From Nisaea sp. (GTDB lineage Bacteria; Pseudomonadota; Alphaproteobacteria; Thalassobaculales; Thalassobaculaceae), in the NCBI RefSeq assembly GCF_034670185.1, contig NZ_JAXMNY010000001.1, positions 248,001-312,000 of the forward strand: DNA of 64,000 nucleotides, given 5' to 3'. Position numbers and translations under genes: made by a program. Positions within the stretch are counted from its first letter, which is position 1. Every line of letters starts with the position of its first letter. A model generated the notes under the pieces. It was not told the origin of the DNA and ran no database searches. It worked only from the letters and a program-made list of their open reading frames with translations. Below are positions 1-9,328 of this stretch, piece by piece.

Positions 1-1031
1 GGTATGGCGCCCGTATTACCACATCGGCGTTGAGCTTGATCGCCGTGGGCGGGATGGTGCTCTTTGCGCTCTCTGAAAATGCTACCGGATTGATCGGGGG
101 GCGGATACTGCTCGGCGTGGGGCATGCCGGTGCCGTAACTACCGTTTATCTGATTGTGCTCGGCTGGGTCCGTCCGGATCGTGTTGCCACAGTTTCGGCC
201 CGGCTTATCGCATTTTCCGGTGCGACAAGCGGTCTGCTCGCGACGGCTCCGCTCGCCATCATGTTGCAGCAAGCCGGGTTTACCGTGACATTCCTGCTCC
301 TCGCGGCGGCAATCCTGCTGATGACGATCCTGATCTTTCTCTGGGGTCGGGATCACCCTCCCGGCGTTGCGCGCCCCGAGCGGCCTCATGAAAGTATCGG
401 TCAGGCCTTTTCAGCGATCCTGACGATGCTGCGTGACCGAGATATTCGCGGCACTCTGATCATGGCCAGCTGTTTCGCTGCACCCTTCGCAACGGTTGGC
501 GGTCTCTGGGCCGGGCCTTATCTCAGGGAAGTTCATGGGCTTGGCCAGACGGAGGCCGGCTATGCACTGCTCGTTATGGTTCTGGCACAGAATGCCGGGA
601 CACTGGGCTTTGGTCCGTTGGACCGGATGTTTAACTCCCGCAAGCGTGTGGTCCTCGGGAGCTGTGTGCTGATGGTGCTGCTGCTCGCCGTTATGGCGGT
701 GATCGCGAGTCCCCCGCTCTGGCTGGCCATGCTTCTGCTGGTCGCGTTCGGTTTCGTCTCGCCGTTCTTCGTCGTGCTGGCCGCACATTGCCGGGGCTTC
801 GTGCCGAACCATCTCGCTGGCAGGGCTATTACAGCCATGAGCCTCGTCGGTGTAGGCACGATTTTTCTCTCGCAGTGGATCACCGGGTTGATCGTGGATC
901 ATGCGGGCGGCGGTTCGGACGGAGCATACCGGCTGGTCTTCGCCAGTGTCGCCGGACTGGTCGTGGTAGCCGCTCTGTTCTACAGCCGGGTCCGCGATAT
1001 TCCGCCGTCCGTTCCTTCAACGGCTTCCTGA
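1..1031 (+). CDS. MFS transporter, 5' end outside window
   Basis: This is the C-terminal part of a major facilitator superfamily permease. The frame is open from the first bases of the window, so the start lies upstream; a TTG at position 30 is internal. The first visible residues (YGARITTSAL) look like the conserved loop between helices 2 and 3 of MFS proteins. About nine hydrophobic helices follow, with a hydrophilic stretch near residues 110-135 of the visible part that fits the central loop. The substrate cannot be inferred. The stop lies 1 base from the stop of the convergent DsbA-like gene, leaving no room for a separate terminator. Confidence 0.85.
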   Translation, partial: YGARITTSALSLIAVGGMVLFALSENATGLIGGRILLGVGHAGAVTTVYLIVLGWVRPDRVATVSARLIAFSGATSGLLATAPLAIMLQQAGFTVTFLLLAAAILLMTILIFLWGRDHPPGVARPERPHESIGQAFSAILTMLRDRDIRGTLIMASCFAAPFATVGGLWAGPYLREVHGLGQTEAGYALLVMVLAQNAGTLGFGPLDRMFNSRKRVVLGSCVLMVLLLAVMAVIASPPLWLAMLLLVAFGFVSPFFVVLAAHCRGFVPNHLAGRAITAMSLVGVGTIFLSQWITGLIVDHAGGGSDGAYRLVFASVAGLVVVAALFYSRVRDIPPSVPSTAS

Positions 1032-1032
1032 C

Positions 1033-1809
1033 TTAGCCTTTCCGCGCGGCTTCGATCTGTTCGACCAGGGTCTCGAGGCTGACGGCGCCCGGTAACACTT
1101 CCCCGCCTATGACAAAGGCGGGTGTCCCGTTGATGCCGAGAGTGCGCGCCAGAACCGTGGCGTCCCGGATTGTTTTTCCCGTTTCAGGCGACGCCATGTC
1201 CGCTTTCAGTTTGTCCAGGTCAAGACCGACTTCGAGGGCCGTCTGGAACACAACGGCATCACTCAGCCGTCCGCGATATTTCATCAAGGCGACGTGGAAC
1301 TCGCTATAGGCGCCTTGTTTGTCGGCTGCGATCGACGCATGGGCGGCGGTCACGGATGCCGGGCCGAGAATCGGAAACTCCTTCATCACCCAGCGGACAT
1401 TCGGATCCTGCTTCAGCAACTGCATCACCGGATCGATCATCCTTTTGCAATAGCCACATTGGTAATCGAAGAACTCGACCACAGTGACATCGCCGTTCGG
1501 ATTGCCGATGACCGGGTCGTTGTCGTTGCCGGTAATCTGACCCTGCAATTGGGCGAGGGCGGCGCGCTGGCGCTCCTTTTCCGCAACTTCCTGGCGCGCC
1601 TGCATGGCGTTCAGGGATTCAACGATGACTTCCGGGTTGGCCAGGATGTAATCGCGGATGGCCGTGTCGAGGGCCGATTTCTGATCCGGTGAAAACGGCT
1701 CCGCGGCGGCGGCCTGCTGGCTTGCGGGATAGAGCGCGAGGCCGGAGGCGAGAGTCAGGGCCAGGATTAACGCTTTGTGGGTTTTCTTAAGGGGCGCCAT
1801 GGTGGCCAT
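1033..1809 (-). CDS. DsbA-family thiol:disulfide oxidoreductase, secreted
   Basis: This periplasmic thioredoxin-fold protein has a signal peptide (KKTHKALILALTLASGLAL followed by an AAAA cleavage region). An N-terminal helical segment rich in Gln, Glu and Ala (about residues 40-90) resembles the ScsC/DsbA-like dimerisation arm. The DSBA domain follows, with active site CGYC at about residues 118-121 and a cis-Pro loop (GINGTPAF) near the C terminus. It probably catalyses or isomerises disulfides in exported proteins. I chose the ATG at 1809 because GGAAAGG lies eight bases upstream; an ATG at 1842 has no such site. The M48 protease gene lies just upstream on the same strand, with about 110 bases between, so both may serve envelope protein quality control. 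Confidence 0.88.
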   Translation of the reverse strand: MATMAPLKKTHKALILALTLASGLALYPASQQAAAAEPFSPDQKSALDTAIRDYILANPEVIVESLNAMQARQEVAEKERQRAALAQLQGQITGNDNDPVIGNPNGDVTVVEFFDYQCGYCKRMIDPVMQLLKQDPNVRWVMKEFPILGPASVTAAHASIAADKQGAYSEFHVALMKYRGRLSDAVVFQTALEVGLDLDKLKADMASPETGKTIRDATVLARTLGINGTPAFVIGGEVLPGAVSLETLVEQIEAARKG

Positions 1810-1917
1810 GCTGCGTGCCTTTCCGGTCGTGCTTACAGTCATTAAACATTGAGCCGGTCCGTCGTTGCCGACAAACCACGTTATCGTTATTGCATTCTGG
1901 CTATGGAACGGCGCGCG

Positions 1918-3303
1918 CTATTTTTTCTTGGGCGGTTGGTCTTTTTTCCGCTCCCGGTCGCGCGGGGTCGAGATTCCCTCGATATCGCTGGCTCTCAGCC
2001 AGGCTTCCGTATGTGGCTGCAGCTTCTGTTTCGCCCGGTTTGCCTGCAGGGCCGCATCCCGTTCATTGCCGGAGCGGAAAGCTTCCTCGGCGAGGGCAAG
2101 GGCGGACATGCCGTGATTGCCATTGCGGCCATAGGCGATGGCCAGTTGACGCCAGGCGAACGTCGCATTCGGAAGCAGCCGTACGACATGTTCGAGATGC
2201 GCCTGCGCTTCCTCATTGTGCTCCTTTGTGTCGAGAGCCAGCAGGACCCGCGAGAGCTCAAGTTCAATCCGCGGCGCGTCGGGCAGGCTTCCAAGGGCCT
2301 TGCGATACGCAACTTCAGCTTCGGCCGGCCGGGCCGCCTCGAACAGGATCTGGCCTTTCAACTCATGGAAAAACGGATCGTCCGGGTTATCGGCCAGCAA
2401 TTCGTCCACGAGCGCGACGGCCGCGTTGGCATTCGGCAGCCGGTATGTGGCAACGGCCCGGGCGTAACGGGCTTCAATCGATGTATCCGTATCTGGGTAT
2501 GCCTTGAAGGTGCGTGCTGGTGAGCGGATGAAGCCATGGAGCTTGGCGACCATCCGGCGGTGTTTCTGCTGCAGCTCTTCAGGCAGTTTCTTATCGCTGT
2601 AGGGCGAGTTTTTCACCTGTTCTTCGACGAAAGCAATCCGGTCCCGGGTAAGCGGGTGCGTGCTTGCGTACGGAGACCGGCTGCGTCCGCTCAAAAGTTC
2701 CTGGCCGCTGAGAGTCGAGAGGAACTCAAGCATGCCTTTTGAGGATTCGCGATTGCTTTCAAGGAAACGGATACCTGCCTGGTCAGCCGAAGATTCCTGC
2801 GCCCGGCTGTACTGGAGCAAGGAGCCCTGAACAGCTGACTGACTGCCCTGGATGATCGCAGTGGCGGCGTCGCCCCGGCCAGTCGCGAGGGCAGCGCCGG
2901 CACCTAGGATGAGGCCGAGCAAGGCGTTCTGGCTGGCATTCCGCAGGGCCTCTCCGCTCCGCGCCAGATGCCCGCCGGAGATATGCCCTGTTTCATGGGC
3001 AATCACGCCGAGCAACTGCTCCGGCGTCTCTGTCGCCATCAGCAAGCCGGTATGGAAGAAGATGTTCTGGCCACCGGCGACGAAGGCATTCAGCGTATCG
3101 TCGTTGATGAAATAGAGATCGACCGCAGATGGCGAAAGACCCGCGCTCTGGAAGACCGGGGTCGAAAGCTCGCGGATATAGAGCTCGATCTCAGTATCGG
3201 TGATGAAGGATCGCGCATCCACGGACCGGGACCATCCGGCAATACTCAGCAACGTAAAAACTAACGCAATTAGATGCTTGCCAACTAGGGCTTTGCACTT
3301 CAT
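1918..3303 (-). CDS. BepA-like M48 metalloprotease with TPR repeats
   Basis: This is a periplasmic zinc metalloprotease of the BepA/YfgC type (about 461 residues, typical length). A signal peptide (LIALVFTLLSIAGWSRSVDA) precedes the M48 domain. The zinc motif HETGH is at about residues 103-107, and the third ligand Glu lies in ESSADQAG at about residue 170. The C-terminal half (about 270-440) has TPR-like helical repeats. In known relatives these enzymes degrade or assist misassembled outer-membrane proteins such as LptD. I chose the ATG at 3303 because it directly precedes the signal peptide; the frame is open to 3372. The C terminus is very basic (KKDQPPKKK). Confidence 0.9.
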   Translation of the reverse strand: MKCKALVGKHLIALVFTLLSIAGWSRSVDARSFITDTEIELYIRELSTPVFQSAGLSPSAVDLYFINDDTLNAFVAGGQNIFFHTGLLMATETPEQLLGVIAHETGHISGGHLARSGEALRNASQNALLGLILGAGAALATGRGDAATAIIQGSQSAVQGSLLQYSRAQESSADQAGIRFLESNRESSKGMLEFLSTLSGQELLSGRSRSPYASTHPLTRDRIAFVEEQVKNSPYSDKKLPEELQQKHRRMVAKLHGFIRSPARTFKAYPDTDTSIEARYARAVATYRLPNANAAVALVDELLADNPDDPFFHELKGQILFEAARPAEAEVAYRKALGSLPDAPRIELELSRVLLALDTKEHNEEAQAHLEHVVRLLPNATFAWRQLAIAYGRNGNHGMSALALAEEAFRSGNERDAALQANRAKQKLQPHTEAWLRASDIEGISTPRDRERKKDQPPKKK

Positions 3304-3399
3304 GGATTTGGTCCGAGCCTGTTGGTGCGCTGCATGGACTTGTAATGTGCGCGTGTCCGGGGCTGCATTCAATAGCCTGCGGCGATTTGAGAGGACGTT

Positions 3400-4962
3400 A
3401 TGTTTAAGAGGACCGTGCCTGTGGCATTGGCGGTTTGCGCCGGATTGCTTGCAGGCTGCGCGAGCGATGAAGCCGTCGAAGTCACCGAAGGGTTCTTCGG
3501 ATCCGTCGCTGTCGATGAGCCGCGGGCTGCCGTTATCGCCCAGGATGTGCTGGTCCAGGGCGGCACCGCTGCCGACGCCGCTGTCTCCGCTTATTTCACT
3601 CTTGCCGTGACGCTGCCGTCTTCCGCCGGACTTGGGGCGGGTGGTTCCTGTCTCGCTTTCGACCCTGTGAGCAAGCGGTTTGAACGCCTCTCATTCTTGC
3701 CTCAGCCCCTGTCGGGCGATCAAAGTACGATTGCCGCTCCGCTGGGACCGCGCGCGATGTTCGCATTGCATGCCCGCTATGGCCGGCTTCCGATCACGCA
3801 GCTGATTGGTGTTCCGGAGCAGCTTGCCCGGTTTGGTGAACCCGTCTCCCGCCGCCTCGCGGAAGATCTCGCGCGTGATGGCGCCGCTCTGAAATCATCG
3901 GGTGCCGGGCGTCCCAGTGTGTTCGCCCCGGATGGTGTTGCCTTGCAAGCGGGCCGCTCACTGGTCCAGTTGGATCTGGCCTCCACTTTCGGCCGGCTTC
4001 GGGTCGCGGGGGTTGGAGATCTTTATGCAGGCCAGCTTGCCAGCCGCTTCGTCGCCGAGGCGGAAGCCTTCGGATACGTGGTCGACCGTGACCGGTTGCG
4101 CGGCGCGGTTCCGGTTTGGAGCGAGGCCGAGGGTGTCGATTTCGACAATCATCTCTGGGCTGTCGCGGCCAGTCGTAATACCGACACCACCCTGATATCA
4201 AAAACTCTTTCGCTTGCCTTCAACGAAGCGGGATGGTCGTCCTCGCCGCAGGATATCGATCCGCTAATGATAGCCGAAATGCAGGTCCGCGCCGCCAATG
4301 CAGTGGCAAGTGGCGATACGGATTTGAGTGCGGATGCAGCCGAGTTGCTGTTCGGTGATTTTCGTTCCGGCGCTCGCCGTACTGCCGCAACGCCTGCTGC
4401 GGTCGCCTTGTTCGGTGGGGAATCGCGGTCCGGTGCAACGAGCTTTGTCATCACGGACAGGCGGGGGCTTTCTGTTGGCTGTGCGTTGACCATGAATGCG
4501 CCTTTTGGAACCGGCCAGACGCTCCCGGATCTCGGCTTCATTCCGGCCCCGGCATTGTCGTCTGCAAACCCGCCGCTGGCCGCCGCGGTTATCGCCGGGA
4601 ACACCCATGCCTGGCAGGTTCACATGACCGCCATGGCGACCGGTGGCAGGGAGACGATCTCGGCCCTGGTTCCCTCGATTTTGCGTCACTATGTGGCCGG
4701 TCAGGCGATGAGCGCTGCCGTGGCCGCACCGCGCTCCCATTTCGATATGGCGGCGGGCACGCTATCGGTGGAATCCGGTATTGCTCCTGCAGCGGGAGCA
4801 ATGGCTGAGCGTGCCGGCTATCCGGTGCAGCCAGCCACCCAGCCGATCGGCGCCGTCCGTCTGTTTCGCTGCAAGGAAGGCCTGCCGCGCAGTGACAGGG
4901 ATTGCGGCATAGCCGACGATCCGCGCGGACGCGGCATGATCCTTTTTGAAGGCGGCAACTAA
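3400..4962 (+). CDS. Gamma-glutamyltransferase-like lipoprotein, probably without the Thr nucleophile
   Basis: The N terminus is a lipoprotein signal with lipobox LLAGC (Cys at residue 20). The next residues (EPRAAVIAQDVLVQGGTAADAA) match the N-terminal substrate region of gamma-glutamyltransferases, which act as Ntn hydrolases on glutathione. The small-subunit region is recognisable (GATSFVITDRRG, then TMNAPFGTG). Aligned by eye to the family start of the small subunit (TTHYSVVD), the nucleophilic first Thr is Ala346 here, so self-processing and normal catalysis look unlikely. It could be a non-enzymatic or altered member. The divergent M48 gene starts 96 bases away. The aminotransferase gene begins 19 bases downstream and may be cotranscribed. 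Confidence 0.78.
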   Translation: MFKRTVPVALAVCAGLLAGCASDEAVEVTEGFFGSVAVDEPRAAVIAQDVLVQGGTAADAAVSAYFTLAVTLPSSAGLGAGGSCLAFDPVSKRFERLSFLPQPLSGDQSTIAAPLGPRAMFALHARYGRLPITQLIGVPEQLARFGEPVSRRLAEDLARDGAALKSSGAGRPSVFAPDGVALQAGRSLVQLDLASTFGRLRVAGVGDLYAGQLASRFVAEAEAFGYVVDRDRLRGAVPVWSEAEGVDFDNHLWAVAASRNTDTTLISKTLSLAFNEAGWSSSPQDIDPLMIAEMQVRAANAVASGDTDLSADAAELLFGDFRSGARRTAATPAAVALFGGESRSGATSFVITDRRGLSVGCALTMNAPFGTGQTLPDLGFIPAPALSSANPPLAAAVIAGNTHAWQVHMTAMATGGRETISALVPSILRHYVAGQAMSAAVAAPRSHFDMAAGTLSVESGIAPAAGAMAERAGYPVQPATQPIGAVRLFRCKEGLPRSDRDCGIADDPRGRGMILFEGGN

Positions 4963-4981
4963 CCAACGGGAAGGCGAGTAT

Positions 4982-6133
4982 GTGGCTCTGAAAGTATCCC
5001 GGCGGGGCGCTGTACCCGCCTTCATCGTCATGGATGTGATGCAGGCGGCCGCAGACCGAGAGGCTGCCGGCGGCGATGTGCTGCATCTTGAAGTCGGCCA
5101 GCCTGCGACCCCGGCACCGCGCGGCGTGATCGAAGCGGCGAAGCGAGCGCTGGATGATGACCGGATTGGCTATACGCTGGCAGCCGGCATCAATCCCCTC
5201 CGGGAGCGGATCGCGGAGCATTACAAGGATTGGTACGGCGTCTCTCTGGACCCGGGCCGGATCATGGTGACGACTGGCTCCTCCGGCGCGTTCCAAGTTG
5301 CCTTTCTTGCGGCCTTCGAGGCAGGCGACCGGGTCGCCATGGCCTCACCAGGCTATCCGGCCTATCGCAATATCCTCTCCGCTCTCGGCGTTGAAACCGT
5401 GCTGCTGGAGACGGAGCGCAAGCACCGTTATCAGCCGACACCGGAACTTCTCGACGCGGTGGAGGGAAAGATCGATGGGCTGATCGTTGCCAGCCCGTCA
5501 AACCCGACCGGCACCATGTTGGGGGAGGAGGAGCTCGCCGCCCTGACCGGATACTGCAAGAAAAAGGGCATCCGGGTCGTCTCCGACGAGATCTATCACG
5601 GGATCGGCTTCGGCACCCGTCCGGTCTCGGCGCTGGAGAGCGACGATCAGGCGCTGGTCATTAACAGCTTCTCGAAATATTTCTCGATGACCGGCTGGCG
5701 GCTCGGCTGGATGGTGGTGCCGGAGGATCTGGCCCGTTCCATGGAGTGTCTGGCACAGAATTTCTTCATCTCGCCGCCGACCCTGTCGCAGCACGCGGCT
5801 GTCGCGGCGTTCGATTGTCACGAGGAATTGCAGGCCAATGTGGCGCGCTACGCGAAGAACCGCGAGGTGTTGCTGAACGAGCTTCCGGCCGCTGGGCTGG
5901 ACGATCTGGCGCCGGCGGACGGCGCATTCTACATCTATGCGGACGTCACTCGCTTCACCAACGACAGTGTCGATTTCTCGAAGCGGATGCTGGCCGAGAT
6001 CGGCCTCGCCGCAACGCCGGGGGTCGATTTCGACCCGGCGCGCGGCCATGGCTCTCTACGTTTTTCCTTTGCCGGGGCAACGGAGGACATGGTGGAGGCG
6101 GCCAGCCGTCTCAAGAACTGGCTGAAACGCTGA
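4982..6133 (+). CDS. Class I/II PLP-dependent aminotransferase
   Basis: This is a fold-type I aminotransferase of about 383 residues, the size of aspartate/aromatic aminotransferases. Visible family marks are GYTLAAGINPLR, the PGYPAYR aromatic loop, SPSNPTGT for cofactor binding, VVSDEIYHG with the Asp that contacts the pyridine nitrogen, and the Schiff-base Lys in SFSKYFSMTGWRLGW (about residue 232). The substrate is unknown. I chose the GTG at 4982 because GGGAAGG lies eight bases before it; an ATG at 4946 would overlap the upstream lipoprotein gene. It ends two bases from the stop of the convergent RND gene. Confidence 0.88.
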   Translation: MALKVSRRGAVPAFIVMDVMQAAADREAAGGDVLHLEVGQPATPAPRGVIEAAKRALDDDRIGYTLAAGINPLRERIAEHYKDWYGVSLDPGRIMVTTGSSGAFQVAFLAAFEAGDRVAMASPGYPAYRNILSALGVETVLLETERKHRYQPTPELLDAVEGKIDGLIVASPSNPTGTMLGEEELAALTGYCKKKGIRVVSDEIYHGIGFGTRPVSALESDDQALVINSFSKYFSMTGWRLGWMVVPEDLARSMECLAQNFFISPPTLSQHAAVAAFDCHEELQANVARYAKNREVLLNELPAAGLDDLAPADGAFYIYADVTRFTNDSVDFSKRMLAEIGLAATPGVDFDPARGHGSLRFSFAGATEDMVEAASRLKNWLKR

Positions 6134-6135
6134 CG

Positions 6136-9100
6136 CTATTCAGCGGCGTTGGGGACGCTGCCGTCATAACCGCCATCCTGATCGTGTCCCGCTTTGCGGG
6201 CCCGCCGCGCCGCGCGCCAGTCCTGGAAATTACCCCGAAGCTGCAACGCTGAAGGGGTAACGATCAGCGTCAGGATCGTGGCGAAGCCCATGCCGAAGAC
6301 GATGGCCGAGGCCAGCGCCACCCACCATTGGGTCGAGGGTGCCCCGACCGAGATCTCCCGCGTGAACAGATCGATATTCAGCTGGAACACCATCGGCAGC
6401 AGGCCGAGCATCGTCGTGACGGTGGTCAGCATCACCGGACGAAGGCGCTGGGCACCGGTGCGCAAGACCGCTTCCATGGTGCTGCCAGTGGTTGTCTTCA
6501 GGGCGTCGAACGTATCGATCAGCACGATATTGTTGTTAACCACGATACCGGCCAGCGCGATCACGCCGATGCCGCTCATCACAATACCGAAGGGCTGCCC
6601 CGTGATCATCAATCCGATCATCACGCCGATAGTCGACATGATCACGGCGCTCAGGATCAGGAAGGCGCTGTAGAAGCTGTTGAACTGGGTGACCAGGATG
6701 ATCGCCATGATGAACAGCGCGACTCCGAAAGCCTTGCCGAGGAAAGCCTCGGCAGCCTTCTGCTCCTCGTCCTCCCCTTTGAACTTATAGGTCACGCCAT
6801 TTGGCAGTTCGGTCTTGTCCAGCCAGGCGGTCAGTTCCTTGACCTTTTCGTCCGCCAGCACACCGGGCAGCACGTCTGCCTTCACCGCCATGACCTGACG
6901 GGCGTCGGAGCGCTTGATGGTCCCGACCTTGGCCTGTGGCGACCAGGAGACGAAGTTCCGCAAGGGAACCAGGCCCTTGTCCGTCATCATCCGGATCGCG
7001 AGGAACTGGTCGAGGCGACGGGACGGGCGGGGATAGCGGACGACAATGTCGATTTCCTCGTCGCTGTCGTTCGGCCGGTAGTCGCTGATCTTGAGGCCGC
7101 GGGTGACGAGCTGTACGTAGCTGCCGATCAGGGCGATGTCTGCCCCGAACTTCGCAGCCTGGGCCCGGTCGACGGCAATTTGCCACTCGATGCCGGGGAT
7201 ATGCCGGTCATCCTCGATATTCTGCAGTCCGACCATGCGGTCGAACTGTGCCCGGACCATCTCTGTCGCCTCGGTCAGGCGGTCGGGATAGACAGACCGA
7301 AGCTGGACCTGCACCGCTTTGCCGGTTGGCGGGCCGCCTTCTTCCTTGGCGGTTTCGACGAAAATGCCGGGATAGGCTTTGGCGCGTTCGGAGATCTCGG
7401 CCAGGATTTCGTCGGCGGGGGCACGACTCTGCCAGTCGTCGAATTCGACCTGAATAGTGCCGACGACATCCTCGGCCAGATCCTGACCGCCGCCCTCCTT
7501 TTCGCCGACGAATGTGTAGACGGATTTGAAGCCGCCGACATCGAGGACTTCTTTCTCGATCTCGAAGACGAGGCGCGCCTTCTCGGCCGTCGACATGTTG
7601 CCGCGGGCATGGACGTGGATCATCGCGTTGTCTGGCTCGACCTCGGGGAAAAACTCCACCCCGTTGCCGTGATTGGCGTAATAATACTGCACTCCGACCA
7701 GCAATGCGGCTGCGGCCAGTATCACCTTTCCGGGATTGGTCAGCGCGAGTTTCAGGACTTTCAGATAGCCGCCGGTAAAGCCCCTGACCTTGTTCAGGTC
7801 GCCATTCTCCATGGCTGCCAGAGATTCCCGGCTTTCTTCGGTCTGGGCCCCGGACTTGCCGAAGATCGATCCGAGGGCCGGGACAAACAGCAGGGCCATA
7901 AAGAGGGAGGCGGTGAGGGTCGCGATCAGGGTTATAGGCAGGAATTTCATGAACTCGCCGACCACACCCGGCCAGAACAGCAACGGCAGGAAGGCGGCAA
8001 GAGTCGTCGCGGTCGAGGCGATGATCGGCCAGGCCATGCGTTTGGCAGCTTCCGAATAAGCGATGCGCCGATCCAGTCCTTCAGACAGTTTCCGGTCCGC
8101 ATATTCGGTCACCACGATGGCACCGTCGACAAGCATGCCAACCGCGAGGATCAGGCTGAACAGGACGACGATATTCACCGTCAGCCCGAGTGAGGAGAGG
8201 GTCAGGATGCCGAGCAGGAATGAGCCCGGGATGGCGATCCCCACCAGTGCGGCGGAGCGATAGCCGAGAGCGCCGACAATAACGATCATGACCAGCAGGA
8301 CGGCACTCAGAACGTTGTTCCGGAGGTCGGTCAGCATGGTCCGGATCTGGCCGGACTTGTCCTGACTGAAAGTCGCGGTAACGCCTGCCGGCCAGGTCTT
8401 CTGGGTTTCGGCAACGATGGCGCGGACGTTCTCGACGGTCTCGATGACGTTCGTTCCGATCCGCTTCGTCACCTCGATACCAATTGCGGGTTTGCCCTCA
8501 AGCCGGGCATGAGTTTCCCGATCCTTGAAGCCGCGTTCGACATACGCGATGTCCCGGACCCGGACCACGGCATCGCCGTTCGTCTTAATCGGCTGATCGA
8601 GGATGTCCTGCAGGTTCTCGTAGAGGCCGGGTACTTTGATGGGGAACCGGCCATTGCCGGTATCGAGCGTTCCGGCGGCTACCAGCTGGTTCGAGCGGGC
8701 GACGATCTCAAGCACTGACGACGCATCGATATTGTAGCTGTCGAGGCGGAGCGGATCGATGATGATCTCCACCAGTTCCTCGCGCTCGCCGGTGAGTTTC
8801 GCCTCGAGCACGGAGGTGATGCCCTCGATCTCGTCACGGAGAGTACGGGCGAGATGCAGCATCGTGCGCTCGGGCAGCTCGCCAGAGAGAGTCACAACCA
8901 GGATCGGGAACAGGCTCACATTGACTTCGTGAACTGTCGGCTCGTCCGTTTCCTCGGGCAGCTCCGGCTTGGCGAGGTCGACTTTCTCGCGGACGTCCAG
9001 CATTGCCTGATCGGCATCGAACCCGGCCGTGAACTCCAGAGTAACGTTCGCGCCGCCCTCAAAAGCGGTGGCGCGCATTTCCTTCACGCCTTCGATGCCG

Positions 9101-9318
9101 CGCAGCTCGGATTCCATCGGTTTCAACAGAAGTCGCTCAGCATCCTCGGGCGAGATGCCGTCATGTTTCATCGAAACGTAGACGATCGGGATATTAACGT
9201 CCGGATCTGCCTCTTTCGGAATGGTCACATAGGCGACCGCTCCTGAAATGAGGATAAGGACCAGCACCATCAGGGTGGTGCGGCTGCGGTGCAGGGCGGC
9301 GTCGATCAGCGCATGCAT
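6136..9318 (-). CDS. RND-family efflux pump inner-membrane transporter
   Basis: This AcrB/HAE1-type proton-driven efflux transporter has about 1060 residues, the normal family length. It shows the family architecture: a first transmembrane helix (LMVLVLILISGAVAYVTIPK), the porter domain, helices 2-6 with acidic residues in VGMLVDGAIVVTEYADRK, a second porter half, and helices 8-12. It would move drugs, solvents or lipids from the inner membrane or periplasm. The ATG at 9318 is supported by GAGGAT seven bases upstream and leaves a 10-base gap after the adaptor gene. The frame is open to 9393, but that start would overlap the adaptor. No TolC-like outer-membrane gene is present nearby. Confidence 0.92.
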   Translation of the reverse strand: MHALIDAALHRSRTTLMVLVLILISGAVAYVTIPKEADPDVNIPIVYVSMKHDGISPEDAERLLLKPMESELRGIEGVKEMRATAFEGGANVTLEFTAGFDADQAMLDVREKVDLAKPELPEETDEPTVHEVNVSLFPILVVTLSGELPERTMLHLARTLRDEIEGITSVLEAKLTGEREELVEIIIDPLRLDSYNIDASSVLEIVARSNQLVAAGTLDTGNGRFPIKVPGLYENLQDILDQPIKTNGDAVVRVRDIAYVERGFKDRETHARLEGKPAIGIEVTKRIGTNVIETVENVRAIVAETQKTWPAGVTATFSQDKSGQIRTMLTDLRNNVLSAVLLVMIVIVGALGYRSAALVGIAIPGSFLLGILTLSSLGLTVNIVVLFSLILAVGMLVDGAIVVTEYADRKLSEGLDRRIAYSEAAKRMAWPIIASTATTLAAFLPLLFWPGVVGEFMKFLPITLIATLTASLFMALLFVPALGSIFGKSGAQTEESRESLAAMENGDLNKVRGFTGGYLKVLKLALTNPGKVILAAAALLVGVQYYYANHGNGVEFFPEVEPDNAMIHVHARGNMSTAEKARLVFEIEKEVLDVGGFKSVYTFVGEKEGGGQDLAEDVVGTIQVEFDDWQSRAPADEILAEISERAKAYPGIFVETAKEEGGPPTGKAVQVQLRSVYPDRLTEATEMVRAQFDRMVGLQNIEDDRHIPGIEWQIAVDRAQAAKFGADIALIGSYVQLVTRGLKISDYRPNDSDEEIDIVVRYPRPSRRLDQFLAIRMMTDKGLVPLRNFVSWSPQAKVGTIKRSDARQVMAVKADVLPGVLADEKVKELTAWLDKTELPNGVTYKFKGEDEEQKAAEAFLGKAFGVALFIMAIILVTQFNSFYSAFLILSAVIMSTIGVMIGLMITGQPFGIVMSGIGVIALAGIVVNNNIVLIDTFDALKTTTGSTMEAVLRTGAQRLRPVMLTTVTTMLGLLPMVFQLNIDLFTREISVGAPSTQWWVALASAIVFGMGFATILTLIVTPSALQLRGNFQDWRAARRARKAGHDQDGGYDGSVPNAAE

Positions 9319-9328
9319 CGGGCGATCC

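Noticed and set aside
6328..8193. Long open frame on + strand opposite the RND transporter
   Set aside because: It mirrors the codon bias of the clearly conserved RND gene, is rich in His, Asp, Arg and Gln, and has no recognisable domain; typical antisense frame in high-GC DNA.
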